A DNA stretch of 64,000 nt from Enterococcus phoeniculicola ATCC BAA-412 (GTDB lineage: Bacteria > Bacillota > Bacilli > Lactobacillales > Enterococcaceae), in assembly GCF_000407505.1 (NCBI RefSeq), contig NZ_ASWE01000001.1:741324-805323 (forward strand), given 5' to 3'. The notes under the pieces were generated by a model that was given only the letters and a program-made list of their open reading frames with translations, was not told the origin of the DNA and did not search any database. Shown here piece after piece: positions 8,184 to 16,492 of the stretch. Numbering within the stretch: position 1 is the stretch's first letter; every line of letters starts with the position of its first letter. Both the position numbers and the translations under genes were made by a program.

Positions 8184-10340
8184 ATGGTCAACACACAAGA
8201 AGAAAAGTATCTGCAACAAGTCTATGGAGAGCTGGTCGCATCAAAAGAGCAGCTAGATTGTTTATTAAAACGGACAAAGGATGAAGGAATTACTGCGTTA
8301 AATGAAATGTCGGGCGATATTCGGTTAAATTTTGATAGTGTACTAGATAATCTAGATACATTTTCTATGATTGAGATGAAAAATAGGGAAATCGATCAAA
8401 TGAATATCAAAATACAATCTGCCGATAGCCAACGAAAGAAAGTTGAGCGGTTATTGAAGTCTCCTTATTTTGGCAAAGTATCTGTTGATTTTCTAGAATC
8501 AGAGCCCCAAGAGGACTTCTATATAGGAATTCATAATTTTGCTAATGAGGAAGGGGTCAACAGGATTTATGATTGGCGTTCTCCCATTGCTGAATTGTTT
8601 TATAATAATATGATCGGTCCCTCCAGCTATTTAGCAAATGAGAAGAAGATAGATGTGGAGATTTTGAATCGTCGACAATTTTTCATAGAAAAGAATCACT
8701 TGATTCGTTATTTTGATACGGCAATTGCCATTCAAGATGATGTTCTTATAGCTGCATTAGAGCAAAATGCAACACAGCAGATGACAGATATCACCTCGAC
8801 TATTCAAAGGGAACAAAATACAATCATTCGAGATATAGCTTCTCGTAATATTTTAGTGAACGGCGTTGCTGGAAGTGGGAAAACATCAACTATCATGCAG
8901 AGAATTGCTTATTTGTTATATTCTTTAAGAAAAGAAATGACTTCAGAAGATTTCTTGATTCTATCTCCAAATAATAAATTTATTCATTATATTAGTGATG
9001 TTCTTCCAGCGTTAGGCGAAAAAAATCCTAGAAATCAAACGATGCTGCAGTTCACCCAACTCTATTTAAATAAAGAGATAGAAGACGAAGGTCAATATTT
9101 TGAGAGAATCAGCGCGAATGAAATAGATGAGCAGATGGAAATATTGAGAAGTAAGTCATTTATCGATTTCTTAAAGAAAATGAGTCAAGACGTATGGCTG
9201 GGCGAAATTCCAATTGTTGATCTTAAGAAAAAAGAGACAGTGATTATTCCAAAAGAAGTTATTGAGAAACTTTATAATCGCACACCGAAAGATGCTCCAA
9301 TAATTGAGCGAATTCAAGCAACAAAAGAACTTTTAAGCGAATACTGGAAAAACCGTTTGTTGCGTCAAGCATCTAGCGAAGAGACACAAAATCAAATTTT
9401 ATCCTTATCTGAGGAACAGCAGAAACTTTATTTTGGTGAATTGATTTCGGATGATTCTGAAAAAAGTATTATAGCGTATGGCTATAAACGATTACGAAAA
9501 ACTTATAGGAAAATTTCGAAAATGATTCAGCAAGTAGACTGGATAGATAAAAAGACCCTATTTTTGACACTTTACAAAAGCTTTGGAGACAAAACATATA
9601 TTCATTCTGGTCAAAGTAAATATACGCTAGATGAAGCAGTTATTTTTTTATTTATTCAACATTGCTTTGTTGAAAAGATTCCACTGCCTAAAACAAAATT
9701 TTTATTCATTGATGAAGTTCAGGACTATACACCTGCACAAATTCAATTGTTAATGGAGCTATTTCCTAAAAGCCAATTTACGTTAGTTGGCGATGAAAAT
9801 CAGTCTATTTTTAATTCATCCATTTCCTTTGCAACTGTAATTGACCTATTTGCTGACAATCAAAGGTCAATTTATCGATACGACTTGCTTAATAGTTACC
9901 GGTCAAGCGGTGCAATCACAGAGGTATTTAAAAAATTAAGCGTCCAATCAACTAAACAGATGGAGATTATCCCCATTCGTCCTAAAGGAGAAGAGCCAAA
10001 ACTCTATCTGATTAAGGATCATTTGTCATTTATTTCAACTATTCATAAGATTACGTCGGATATTGGTGGAACGTTAACTATTCTGACAAAAACAATGAAA
10101 GAAGCAGAATCTCTACAGAAACAACTAAAAAAAGAAACGGAACAAAAGCTTATAGCTGTCTATCCAATCAGCCTGTCTAAAGGATTAGAATTTGACCACG
10201 TATTTCTTTATAACGTGTCCAAGGATAGATATAAATCTAAAAGAGATAAAAAAATTCTCTACACAGCTGTTTCACGTGCAATGCAAACACTTGCAATAGG
10301 CTACGAAAAAGAAGTATCTGTGTTCTTAAAATCAATGTAA
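8184..10340 (+). CDS. helD: HelD-family RNA polymerase-recycling ATPase (UvrD-like superfamily 1)
   Basis: The N-terminal helical arm (to about residue 100) leads into the HelD hallmark YIGIHNF...YDWRSPIAELFY. Walker A GVAGSGKTS is near residue 227, and Walker B FLFIDEVQD and a C-terminal UvrD-type motif (YTAVSRAM) follow. HelD strips stalled RNA polymerase from DNA rather than acting as a true helicase. The 718-residue length is slightly below Bacillus HelD. TTG 8166 and ATG 8178 are in frame, but GAGGAG at 8171-8176 points to ATG 8184. It is monocistronic. A GC-richer hairpin at about 10349-10390 lacks a U-tract. Confidence 0.88.
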   Translation: MVNTQEEKYLQQVYGELVASKEQLDCLLKRTKDEGITALNEMSGDIRLNFDSVLDNLDTFSMIEMKNREIDQMNIKIQSADSQRKKVERLLKSPYFGKVSVDFLESEPQEDFYIGIHNFANEEGVNRIYDWRSPIAELFYNNMIGPSSYLANEKKIDVEILNRRQFFIEKNHLIRYFDTAIAIQDDVLIAALEQNATQQMTDITSTIQREQNTIIRDIASRNILVNGVAGSGKTSTIMQRIAYLLYSLRKEMTSEDFLILSPNNKFIHYISDVLPALGEKNPRNQTMLQFTQLYLNKEIEDEGQYFERISANEIDEQMEILRSKSFIDFLKKMSQDVWLGEIPIVDLKKKETVIIPKEVIEKLYNRTPKDAPIIERIQATKELLSEYWKNRLLRQASSEETQNQILSLSEEQQKLYFGELISDDSEKSIIAYGYKRLRKTYRKISKMIQQVDWIDKKTLFLTLYKSFGDKTYIHSGQSKYTLDEAVIFLFIQHCFVEKIPLPKTKFLFIDEVQDYTPAQIQLLMELFPKSQFTLVGDENQSIFNSSISFATVIDLFADNQRSIYRYDLLNSYRSSGAITEVFKKLSVQSTKQMEIIPIRPKGEEPKLYLIKDHLSFISTIHKITSDIGGTLTILTKTMKEAESLQKQLKKETEQKLIAVYPISLSKGLEFDHVFLYNVSKDRYKSKRDKKILYTAVSRAMQTLAIGYEKEVSVFLKSM

Positions 10341-10481
10341 TCCAACAAGTGTCTCTGCTGCAAGGAGGATAAATACACTTGCGGCAGCGGACTATAAATG
10401 CCTGAAAAAGTAAAGGTTATGCAGCTCCTAAAGTAGTATTTAGGCGGGAAGAAATTGTTTGAAAAAAAAGACAAAAGAGTG

Positions 10482-10510
10482 TTGCAATTAAAATTTTAAA
10501 GTGTTAAAAT
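10482..10510 (+). promoter_or_regulatory. Promoter of the tRNA-Lys gene
   Basis: TTGCAA (10482-10487), exactly 17 bp, then TAAAAT (10505-10510), about 50 bp before the mature tRNA. Confidence 0.7.
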
Positions 10511-10560
10511 AACTGAGTGATTAAGTTAACTAATTTAATTTTATCGCTCATTACTATTAC

Positions 10561-10634
10561 GGGGGCATAGCTCAGTTGGTTAGAGCATCTGACTCTTAAT
10601 CAGAGGGTCTAGGGTTCGAATCCCTATGCCCCCA
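10561..10634 (+). tRNA. tRNA-Lys (anticodon CTT)
   Basis: Full cloverleaf: acceptor GGGGGCA with TGCCCCC (10627-10633), D stem GCTC/GAGC, anticodon stem TCTGA/TCAGA with loop CTCTTAA giving anticodon CTT, and T arm AGGGTTCGAATCCCT. The discriminator base is A at 10634; CCA is not encoded. It reads AAG lysine codons. It is a single tRNA with its own promoter and terminator, not part of an rRNA operon. Confidence 0.97.
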
Positions 10635-10650
10635 TTGGGTGCCAAACCCG

Positions 10651-10717
10651 CGACATCGGATTTCCATTGGCGTTATTATAACGTTTAGAAAATGGGGATT
10701 GCGATGTCTTTTTTTTA
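10651..10717 (+). terminator. Terminator after tRNA-Lys
   Basis: CGACATCG (10651-10658) with the nearby TTCCATT pairs with AATGG and CGATGTC (10702-10708), followed by nine T residues. Confidence 0.8.
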
Positions 10718-10720
10718 GAA

Positions 10721-10767
10721 GAAGCTGATGAACAGTGTACAATACCTGTTCACCAGTTTCTTTTTTT
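10721..10767 (+). terminator. Second hairpin terminator in tandem
   Basis: GAAGCTGATGAACAG (10721-10735) pairs with CTGTTCACCAGTTTC (10746-10760), followed by seven T residues. It would back up the first terminator before the convergent minus-strand genes. Confidence 0.65.
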
Positions 10768-10797
10768 CTAAATTAATGTGTATCATTTTGTTAGTCA

Positions 10798-11817
10798 TTA
10801 TTGCATCGTTAAAGAAATTTCCTCTAGGTTCTTAACGGATAGGGAAATGATGGCCTTTTTATCGTATCCTGTATAATTAAAAGTCATATATTCGGTGTTC
10901 TGATTCTCTCCTCCAAGAGAAAAGCGAACAGGGGCGTAGTATGAAATTTTTTCCCCCTCGACAACCTTTAGTTGAAATGGATTCTCGTCAGAGCCTTTTG
11001 GTATCTTTTCAAGAAATTGTTTGTAATCACTAAATTTTACAACAAAGCTACTAGGATAGGCTGTGGCCGATTCTATTGGGAGAATCGTATCTTTTTCTGG
11101 GATAAATAATAGAGGATTAAATTTTTTAATTGTGGAATTATTTACTGAAAACAGCCAATTACCAGTAACTATAACAGGTTTTTTGGTTGATAATCCAGGC
11201 TTACTTTGTTTATAGAAGCCAGTTATCTTACTTATCTCAATAGTAAGATCTCCTGTCAAGTCAGAAAATTCTCCTGGTACAACAGGATTCATTCTACAGT
11301 AATACTGTAAAATATGTTTTTTGGTATCCATATGTGGAGTTAATCCCTGAGCTCCTGGAAGATTTGAGCCATTGGAATCTTTTACATCAATTGACAATGA
11401 ATAATCATCAACTTTATGTTCATTGTCAACCATTTCTCTATTTTTTGAGTAGTCCATTGTTAGATAGAAACCTAGCTCATTTCCGTCTGAATAAATGGAT
11501 TCTAGTTTTATATCGATGTCACCATCTGTCTCTTGTTTATTTTCAGTTCGAATAAAATGATTTTTAGTAACCGTTTCAGAAAAAAGTTTCATTTGTATAT
11601 AGTCAACAGCAGCAGTAACATAGCCTGCCTTAAATAAAGGAAAGCCAACGACAAGCATTATTGCAGTTACGATTCCCAGTTTTGCCCATCTCTGTTTTCT
11701 CTGTTTTCTCTTTCGAATCAGGTCAAATGTACTGAAAATACGATTTTTTGTCTTTAGATTCATTTCTTCTTCTTTACGGAGCGCCTTCTTCAACTGTGTT
11801 TCAAAATCATTTATCAT
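10798..11817 (-). CDS. Membrane anti-sigma-like protein (DUF4179 type)
   Basis: A cytoplasmic N-terminus of about 45 residues rich in Lys/Arg is followed by one membrane segment (GIVTAIMLVVGFPLFKAGYV) and an extracellular region of about 270 residues. The topology and the immunoglobulin-like outer region resemble DUF4179 proteins encoded beside ECF sigma factors. The adjacent ECF sigma gene lies 21 bp upstream, so this is probably its membrane anti-sigma factor. An ATG at 11832 overlaps the GGAGG motif; the downstream ATG at 11817 is properly spaced and is preferred. The signal it senses is unknown. Confidence 0.75.
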   Translation of the reverse strand: MINDFETQLKKALRKEEEMNLKTKNRIFSTFDLIRKRKQRKQRWAKLGIVTAIMLVVGFPLFKAGYVTAAVDYIQMKLFSETVTKNHFIRTENKQETDGDIDIKLESIYSDGNELGFYLTMDYSKNREMVDNEHKVDDYSLSIDVKDSNGSNLPGAQGLTPHMDTKKHILQYYCRMNPVVPGEFSDLTGDLTIEISKITGFYKQSKPGLSTKKPVIVTGNWLFSVNNSTIKKFNPLLFIPEKDTILPIESATAYPSSFVVKFSDYKQFLEKIPKGSDENPFQLKVVEGEKISYYAPVRFSLGGENQNTEYMTFNYTGYDKKAIISLSVKNLEEISLTMQ

Positions 11818-11838
11818 TGTTTTTTCCTCCATTCTTTT

Positions 11839-12336
11839 TTAAGAATTCAAGTATTTGTTTTCCAGTAAGTGACGTCCTCTGTGTAACCTTGATTTAATTG
11901 TTCCAGTAGGTAGTTCCAAAATCTGACTGATTTCATTAATGCTAAAATCATTGTAATAATATAAAATAAGTGGAATCCTATATTTGTCCGATAAATAGCT
12001 GATTAATTCTGCTAGCTCTAGCTTATCCGTTGAATCATTGGTTGGAATATCGAATTCTTCATAAGAGACTCGTTTATTTTTCTCTAAAATTTTTTTACAA
12101 TTATTCACTAGAATTCTATAAATCCAAGTGTGAAAATAGTTTGGATTTTTAAGTGTATGGATATCTCGATAACTAATTAATATGGTTTCTTGCATGACAT
12201 CTGCCACATCTTGCTGATTTTTTAAAAATTTATTCGCTGTGTTAAACAATATTTTTTCATATGCAGTGATAAGTTGAATAAATGCTTCATGGTTTCCTTT
12301 TTGAGCCTGCTTGACTAAAAATTCAGTATTTGCCAA
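11839..12336 (-). CDS. ECF-family RNA polymerase sigma factor
   Basis: 165 residues with sigma-2 (residues 10-75: QDVADVMQETILISYRDIHTL, then FHTWIYRILVNNCKK) and sigma-4 (about 105-160: YRIPLILYYYNDFSINEISQ, TGTIKSRLHRGR). There is no region 1 or 3, as expected for ECF sigmas. The start codon is TTG at 12336, eight bases after an AAAGGAGG motif; no ATG is available nearby. It forms an operon with the membrane protein that follows. The divergent secreted-protein gene could belong to its regulon (inference only). Confidence 0.92.
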   Translation of the reverse strand: MANTEFLVKQAQKGNHEAFIQLITAYEKILFNTANKFLKNQQDVADVMQETILISYRDIHTLKNPNYFHTWIYRILVNNCKKILEKNKRVSYEEFDIPTNDSTDKLELAELISYLSDKYRIPLILYYYNDFSINEISQILELPTGTIKSRLHRGRHLLENKYLNS

Positions 12337-12468
12337 TGTTCTCCTCCTTTAGTATCTATACTAATTAGAGTCTTTCGAAAGGGGAAAGGTTGCATTAAAT
12401 TTAAATGAGATTAAAAATATTTATTAAGTTATATTTTGTTAGAAAAACTACAGAAACGAGAGAAAACG

Positions 12469-12497
12469 TTTGCTTTGTATAGGGATCAGGTTATATT
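12469..12497 (+). promoter_or_regulatory. Promoter for the secreted-protein gene, with a weak cre-like element
   Basis: TTTGCT (12469-12474), a 17-bp spacer and TATATT (12492-12497). Just upstream, 12460-12474 carries a partial match to a catabolite-responsive element (AGAAAACGTTTGCT) with two mismatches, so catabolite control is only a possibility. Confidence 0.4.
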
Positions 12498-12531
12498 AGT
12501 GAAGTGAAAATATAAATAAAGAGGGTTTTTT

Positions 12532-13188
12532 ATGAGGTTGGCAAAAAAATTATTGTTGAGTGATGTAGTGCTTGTTGGAGTGTTTATGATTGATTTAGTT
12601 AAGGTACATGCAGATTCTTTTGATACAAGTTACAAAGAAAATCAACTATTTTCTAGTCTTAAAGACACTGATCTTGTTTCTATTTTACCAGAGGGCGGTT
12701 TTTTATACGGACAGGGAATGACTACAGACATAGATGGAAATACTATTTATTATGATAGTCAAACAGATGAAAGTGCTATTTCAGTCGCAGAAGCGCGATT
12801 TCTCTTCTCTAACTCTGTTGAAGATGGCAAGGACAATTATCAAATTAATTCTCTCTCTACTAGGAGAACCTCGCCTGCCTCAACTGTTTTTAGTCTCAAT
12901 CTGAGTGCCAAATATGAATCTTCTGCATTTTCAGGTAGTGGATTAAGATTTGCAGGCTATCTTTTTAAGACTACAGGTACTGCTGGTAAAAACTTAACAT
13001 ATAATACCTATGTTTCTGGAGGTGCCGTGGGTAGTGAGACGGATGCTTGGAATTCATATGATGCTGGTGAGCCAGTTGGGAACAGTATAGCGGTCACAGT
13101 TGGTACACCAGAAAGATTTTCTGGAACCTCAACGTACTTTACAAAAAATCCTAAGTCAGGTACCTACTATACTGTAGAAAATAAATAG
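12532..13188 (+). CDS. Secreted protein of unknown function
   Basis: 218 residues starting with a signal peptide (two lysines, a hydrophobic stretch and a probable cleavage after VKVHA). The mature part is rich in Ser, Thr, Gly and Tyr, with short beta-like strands such as STVFSLNLSAKYESSAFSGSG and NLTYNTYVSGGAVG. No cysteine pair, LPxTG, WxL motif or lipobox is present, so it is probably released. Start ATG is preceded by GAGGG. It is divergent from an ECF sigma operon and followed by its own terminator. I do not recognise the family. Confidence 0.75.
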   Translation: MRLAKKLLLSDVVLVGVFMIDLVKVHADSFDTSYKENQLFSSLKDTDLVSILPEGGFLYGQGMTTDIDGNTIYYDSQTDESAISVAEARFLFSNSVEDGKDNYQINSLSTRRTSPASTVFSLNLSAKYESSAFSGSGLRFAGYLFKTTGTAGKNLTYNTYVSGGAVGSETDAWNSYDAGEPVGNSIAVTVGTPERFSGTSTYFTKNPKSGTYYTVENK

Positions 13189-13541
13189 ATAATAGCATGT
13201 AATTGTTTCAGACAAAAAGCCGCATCGTTCAAGATAACGCACCTTTATTGAACGATTGAGGGGACAGTTAAAGAGCTACTAAAAGTATTTATCACTCGAG
13301 GTGATATTTTTACCAGTAATGAGGGATATTAGCTGAACGGAGTGCTTAGATTGGTATGAGAAAAATACCTATCTAAGCACTCTTTTGTGTAGATTCAATC
13401 ATTTACTTGTTTTTCCATAGAAGATATCCACATCTAGAAATTTATCCAAATAAAGACCACTTCTTGTGAAAAAAACTCAAAAAGAATTTTTTTTACAAAA
13501 GATAATTGTAATGAACAAGTAAGCGTGTTACTATGATTGAT
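13189..13541. other. Intergenic stretch: hairpin, terminator and iron-operon promoter
   Basis: The region contains an inverted repeat (ATCGTTCAA 13224-13232, TTGAACGAT 13248-13256) without a U-tract. The terminator (13340-13386) and the iron-operon promoter are listed separately. No gene is seen. Confidence 0.6.
13340..13386 (+). terminator. Terminator after the secreted-protein gene
   Basis: GAGTGCTTAGAT (13340-13351) pairs with ATCTAAGCACTC (13371-13382), followed by TTTT. The stem is strong but lies about 150 bp after the stop codon. Confidence 0.75.
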
Positions 13542-13560
13542 ATTGAGAATCATTCTCAAT
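13506..13560 (+). promoter_or_regulatory. Promoter with a perfect 19-bp Fur box
   Basis: TTGTAA (13506-13511), a 17-bp spacer and TACTAT (13529-13534). ATTGAGAATCATTCTCAAT (13542-13560) is a perfect palindrome matching the Fur 7-1-7 pattern (TGAGAATnATTCTCA), placed over the expected transcription start. Iron-replete repression of the downstream importer is the obvious reading. Confidence 0.9.
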
Positions 13561-13612
13561 TGAATGGTTTGGAATTTATACTCTGCAGAGTAAAAGAATA
13601 GAAGGTGCCTTA

Positions 13613-14701
13613 TTGCAATTAAGAAAAACTACGAATACATCAGCAGTTGGCTTTCGTAAACAAATACAGATACTTTTTACCCTTGGCTTCATCAGTATTT
13701 TTCTTCTATCCATCCTTATCTCTTTGGGAAATGGTCAGGCTGATATTTCGTTTCATGAGGTAGCTCAAATTTTATTTTATAAAACAACAAATGGCGCAGT
13801 GGGCTCTATTGACTCTATTAGTCAGTCAGTAGTAAATATTGTTTGGTTTGTTCGAGCACCAAGAGTGTTAGCAGCGGTTTTTGTGGGGTGTGGATTGGCT
13901 GTTAGCGGTACAGTAATGCAGGCAGTTGTTCAAAATCCTTTAGCAGATCCTTATATTTTGGGGATTTCCTCAGGAGCTTCACTGGGTGCTACTTTTGCTA
14001 TTATGGTGGGGTTTGGCTCAGCTTCGATATTCTCACAGATAGGTTTATCAATGAGTGCATTCATGGGTGCACTTCTTGCAACATTTTTTGTTTTGGTTCT
14101 TTCAAGTATTGGTGGAAAGATGACTTCCATAAAATTAGTTCTATCAGGTACAGTGATTAATTCGATTTTTGGTTCATTATCAAGTTTAATTATTTTTCTG
14201 GCAAATAATTCAGAAGGGATGAAGACTGTTACGTTTTGGTCGATGGGAAGTCTTGCCTCTGCTAGTTGGGGGAAACTACCTTTTCTAGCAGTGATAACGA
14301 CTTTGATTACCTTATTCTTTTCTTCCCAATTTCGTATTTTAAATACGATGCTTTTAGGAGAAGAAACAGCGATTACGCTTGGAATTTCATTAACGAGTTA
14401 TCGAAGAATCTATATGTTAGTTGCTTCATTATTAACAGGCGTAATCGTTGCTGGATCAGGGATGATTGGATTTGTAGGTTTGATTATTCCTCATATTGTT
14501 CGCGGAATATATGGATCAGATCATAAAACGTTATTGCCAATGTCTGGGTTTATAGGGGCGTTATTTCTTATATGGACAGATTTACTTTCACGTATATTAT
14601 TACCAAACACGGAGCTTCCAATTGGCATTTTAACAGCAATCATTGGTGCACCAATTTTTATTTATATTATTGTAAAAAAAGAATATCGGTTTGGGGGATA
14701 A
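13613..14701 (+). CDS. FecCD/BtuC-family iron-siderophore ABC permease
   Basis: 362 residues with 9-10 membrane segments and FecCD hallmarks (VRAPRVLAAVFVGCGLAVSG, QNPLADPYILGISSGASLG, GFVGLIIPHIVRGIYGSDH). It forms the channel for a ferric-siderophore or heme-like substrate, working as a homodimer because only one permease gene is present. The start is TTG at 13613, with AGAAGGTG upstream. It is the first gene after the Fur box and is followed within 4 bp by the ATPase. Confidence 0.93.
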   Translation: MQLRKTTNTSAVGFRKQIQILFTLGFISIFLLSILISLGNGQADISFHEVAQILFYKTTNGAVGSIDSISQSVVNIVWFVRAPRVLAAVFVGCGLAVSGTVMQAVVQNPLADPYILGISSGASLGATFAIMVGFGSASIFSQIGLSMSAFMGALLATFFVLVLSSIGGKMTSIKLVLSGTVINSIFGSLSSLIIFLANNSEGMKTVTFWSMGSLASASWGKLPFLAVITTLITLFFSSQFRILNTMLLGEETAITLGISLTSYRRIYMLVASLLTGVIVAGSGMIGFVGLIIPHIVRGIYGSDHKTLLPMSGFIGALFLIWTDLLSRILLPNTELPIGILTAIIGAPIFIYIIVKKEYRFGG

Positions 14702-14704
14702 AAA

Positions 14705-15463
14705 ATGCTTGAAATAAATGACTTGTCCGTCAAGATAGGTAAAAAAGAGTTATTGAAACAAATTTCTCTTTCAATGAGAACAAATCAGTTTGTGGGGATT
14801 ATCGGGCCAAATGGAAGTGGAAAATCAACCTTATTAAAATCCATTTATAAAGGGTTGATTCCAGCTAAAGGAACGATTTTCTACAAAGAGATGGATTTAG
14901 TAAAGTCTCCAGCAAAGAAAGTTGCTCAAAAAATGGGCGTAGTAGGACAGTTTAATGAATTAAGCTTTGACTTTACTGTATTTCAAATGGTTCTATTAGG
15001 AAGAACCCCACATAAACGACTATTGGAAAGTGATTCGCAAGAAGATTTTATTATTGCTGAACAAGCGCTTAAAGAAATGGGACTAACCGATTATAAAGAG
15101 CAAAGCTTTCTTTCTCTTTCTGGCGGGGAAAAACAGCGAGTTATCCTTGCAAGAGCGCTCGCACAGCAACCCGAGTTTCTCATTTTAGATGAGCCTACCA
15201 ATCACTTGGATATTCGATACCAATTAGAGCTGATGGATACGGTTAAAAAATTAGATATAGGCGTACTTGCAGCGTTACATGATTTGGATATGGCTGCTTC
15301 TTATTGTGATTATCTTTTTGCCATGAAGGATGGGCAAGTCATAGCAGAAGGTTGTTCAGAAGACGTCTTAACGAAAGAAATAATTGAAGAGCTATATGGT
15401 ATTCATTGCGAAATCTATAAGCATCCAGTGACGAATCGTATTGCTTTTCATTACTATATATAA
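14705..15463 (+). CDS. Iron-siderophore ABC transporter ATP-binding protein
   Basis: 252 residues with Walker A GPNGSGKST (34-42), signature LSGGEKQR, Walker B FLILDEPTNHLD and switch His (ALHDLDMA). It is of the FecE/FhuC type. It lies three bases after the permease stop and 18 bp before the binding protein, in the Fur-controlled unit. Confidence 0.93.
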   Translation: MLEINDLSVKIGKKELLKQISLSMRTNQFVGIIGPNGSGKSTLLKSIYKGLIPAKGTIFYKEMDLVKSPAKKVAQKMGVVGQFNELSFDFTVFQMVLLGRTPHKRLLESDSQEDFIIAEQALKEMGLTDYKEQSFLSLSGGEKQRVILARALAQQPEFLILDEPTNHLDIRYQLELMDTVKKLDIGVLAALHDLDMAASYCDYLFAMKDGQVIAEGCSEDVLTKEIIEELYGIHCEIYKHPVTNRIAFHYYI

Positions 15464-15481
15464 AATAGGTGGGAAAATTTC

Positions 15482-16492
15482 ATGAAAAAGGTAACATATG
15501 TTGGATTAATAATCACAATAGTAGGATTATTAAGTGCTTGTGGAACAGCAGATAAAAAAGAGACAGAAGTCAAGAATACAGGGACTTATCCACTAACAAT
15601 AAAAAATTATACAAAGGCTGAGGGAGGAACTCAGTGGCATGAAAAGGATCAAGTATTTGATAAAGCCCCAGAGCGAATTTTGGCAAATACCCGACCAGCG
15701 GCTGAGCTATTGCTCCATTTAGGACTTCAAGAGAAAATCGTAGGGGTAGGTGCTGTTTTCGGTATGGCAGATCCTGACGTATCGTCTGAATTTGAGCAAT
15801 TAAATCATCTCTCAGATGGGTATATTAGTAAAGAAACAGCGTTAAGTGTTGATCCTGATTTAGTCTTCGGACGTGGGGGACTTTTTGAAAATGAGGAATG
15901 GGGAAATGGGACAGTAGATGCTATAAATGAAATGGGGATTTCTACCTACATTCAAGAAACGTCTACAGATAAGGCGACATTTGACTCTGTCTATAAGGAT
16001 ATTGATAACTTAGGAAGTATTTTTGAGGCTAAACCTGCAGCAGATCGGTTTAAAAAAGAACTAGAAACACGAGAGAAGACCTTAAAAACAAAGGTTGACG
16101 AGGTAGGAACTGAACAGACTTTTGCTTTATTATTTATGAGTGATCCTAGTGAAATTTCAATTTATTCAGCTAATGGAGAAAGTTTCTTTAATTCAATGGT
16201 TGAAATGATTAAGCTAGACAATGTTTTACGTGATATTCAAGGAGATGTTTCATTAGAAACCTTAATTGAAAAAGATCCTGATGTGTTAATTGTTCCTGAC
16301 TGGTCCACTTATCAAAAAGGAGCGAAAAAAAATGAAATGGTAGAGGCCGTTTTATTAAATCAAAAACTTTCAAGTTTGAAAGCAATCAAAAATAAACAGG
16401 TTTACTCTGTTGACTATAACTATATGTTTGGTTATGGTTATCAGTCTTTAACTGGAATGGAGCTTCTAGTTGAGGAATTGTATGGTAACTAA
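15482..16492 (+). CDS. Iron-siderophore ABC transporter substrate-binding lipoprotein
   Basis: Signal peptide with lipobox LLSAC, so Cys20 would be lipidated. The mature protein has the two-lobe helical-backbone fold of class III binding proteins (PERILANTRPAAELLLHLGLQEKIVGVG, then PDLVFG, then IKNKQVYSVDY). FecB/FepB/BtuF relatives bind ferric siderophores or cobalamin; the Fur box argues for iron. The ligand is not identifiable. Confidence 0.92.
   Translation: MKKVTYVGLIITIVGLLSACGTADKKETEVKNTGTYPLTIKNYTKAEGGTQWHEKDQVFDKAPERILANTRPAAELLLHLGLQEKIVGVGAVFGMADPDVSSEFEQLNHLSDGYISKETALSVDPDLVFGRGGLFENEEWGNGTVDAINEMGISTYIQETSTDKATFDSVYKDIDNLGSIFEAKPAADRFKKELETREKTLKTKVDEVGTEQTFALLFMSDPSEISIYSANGESFFNSMVEMIKLDNVLRDIQGDVSLETLIEKDPDVLIVPDWSTYQKGAKKNEMVEAVLLNQKLSSLKAIKNKQVYSVDYNYMFGYGYQSLTGMELLVEELYGN

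Noticed and set aside
10349-10390. GC-richer hairpin after helD as a riboswitch or terminator
   Set aside because: Imperfect stem without a U-tract and no downstream protein gene on that strand.
12337-12420. ECF-type promoter for the sigma operon on the minus strand
   Set aside because: An AACCTTT-like -35 is present, but no convincing CGTC-type -10 at the right distance was found.
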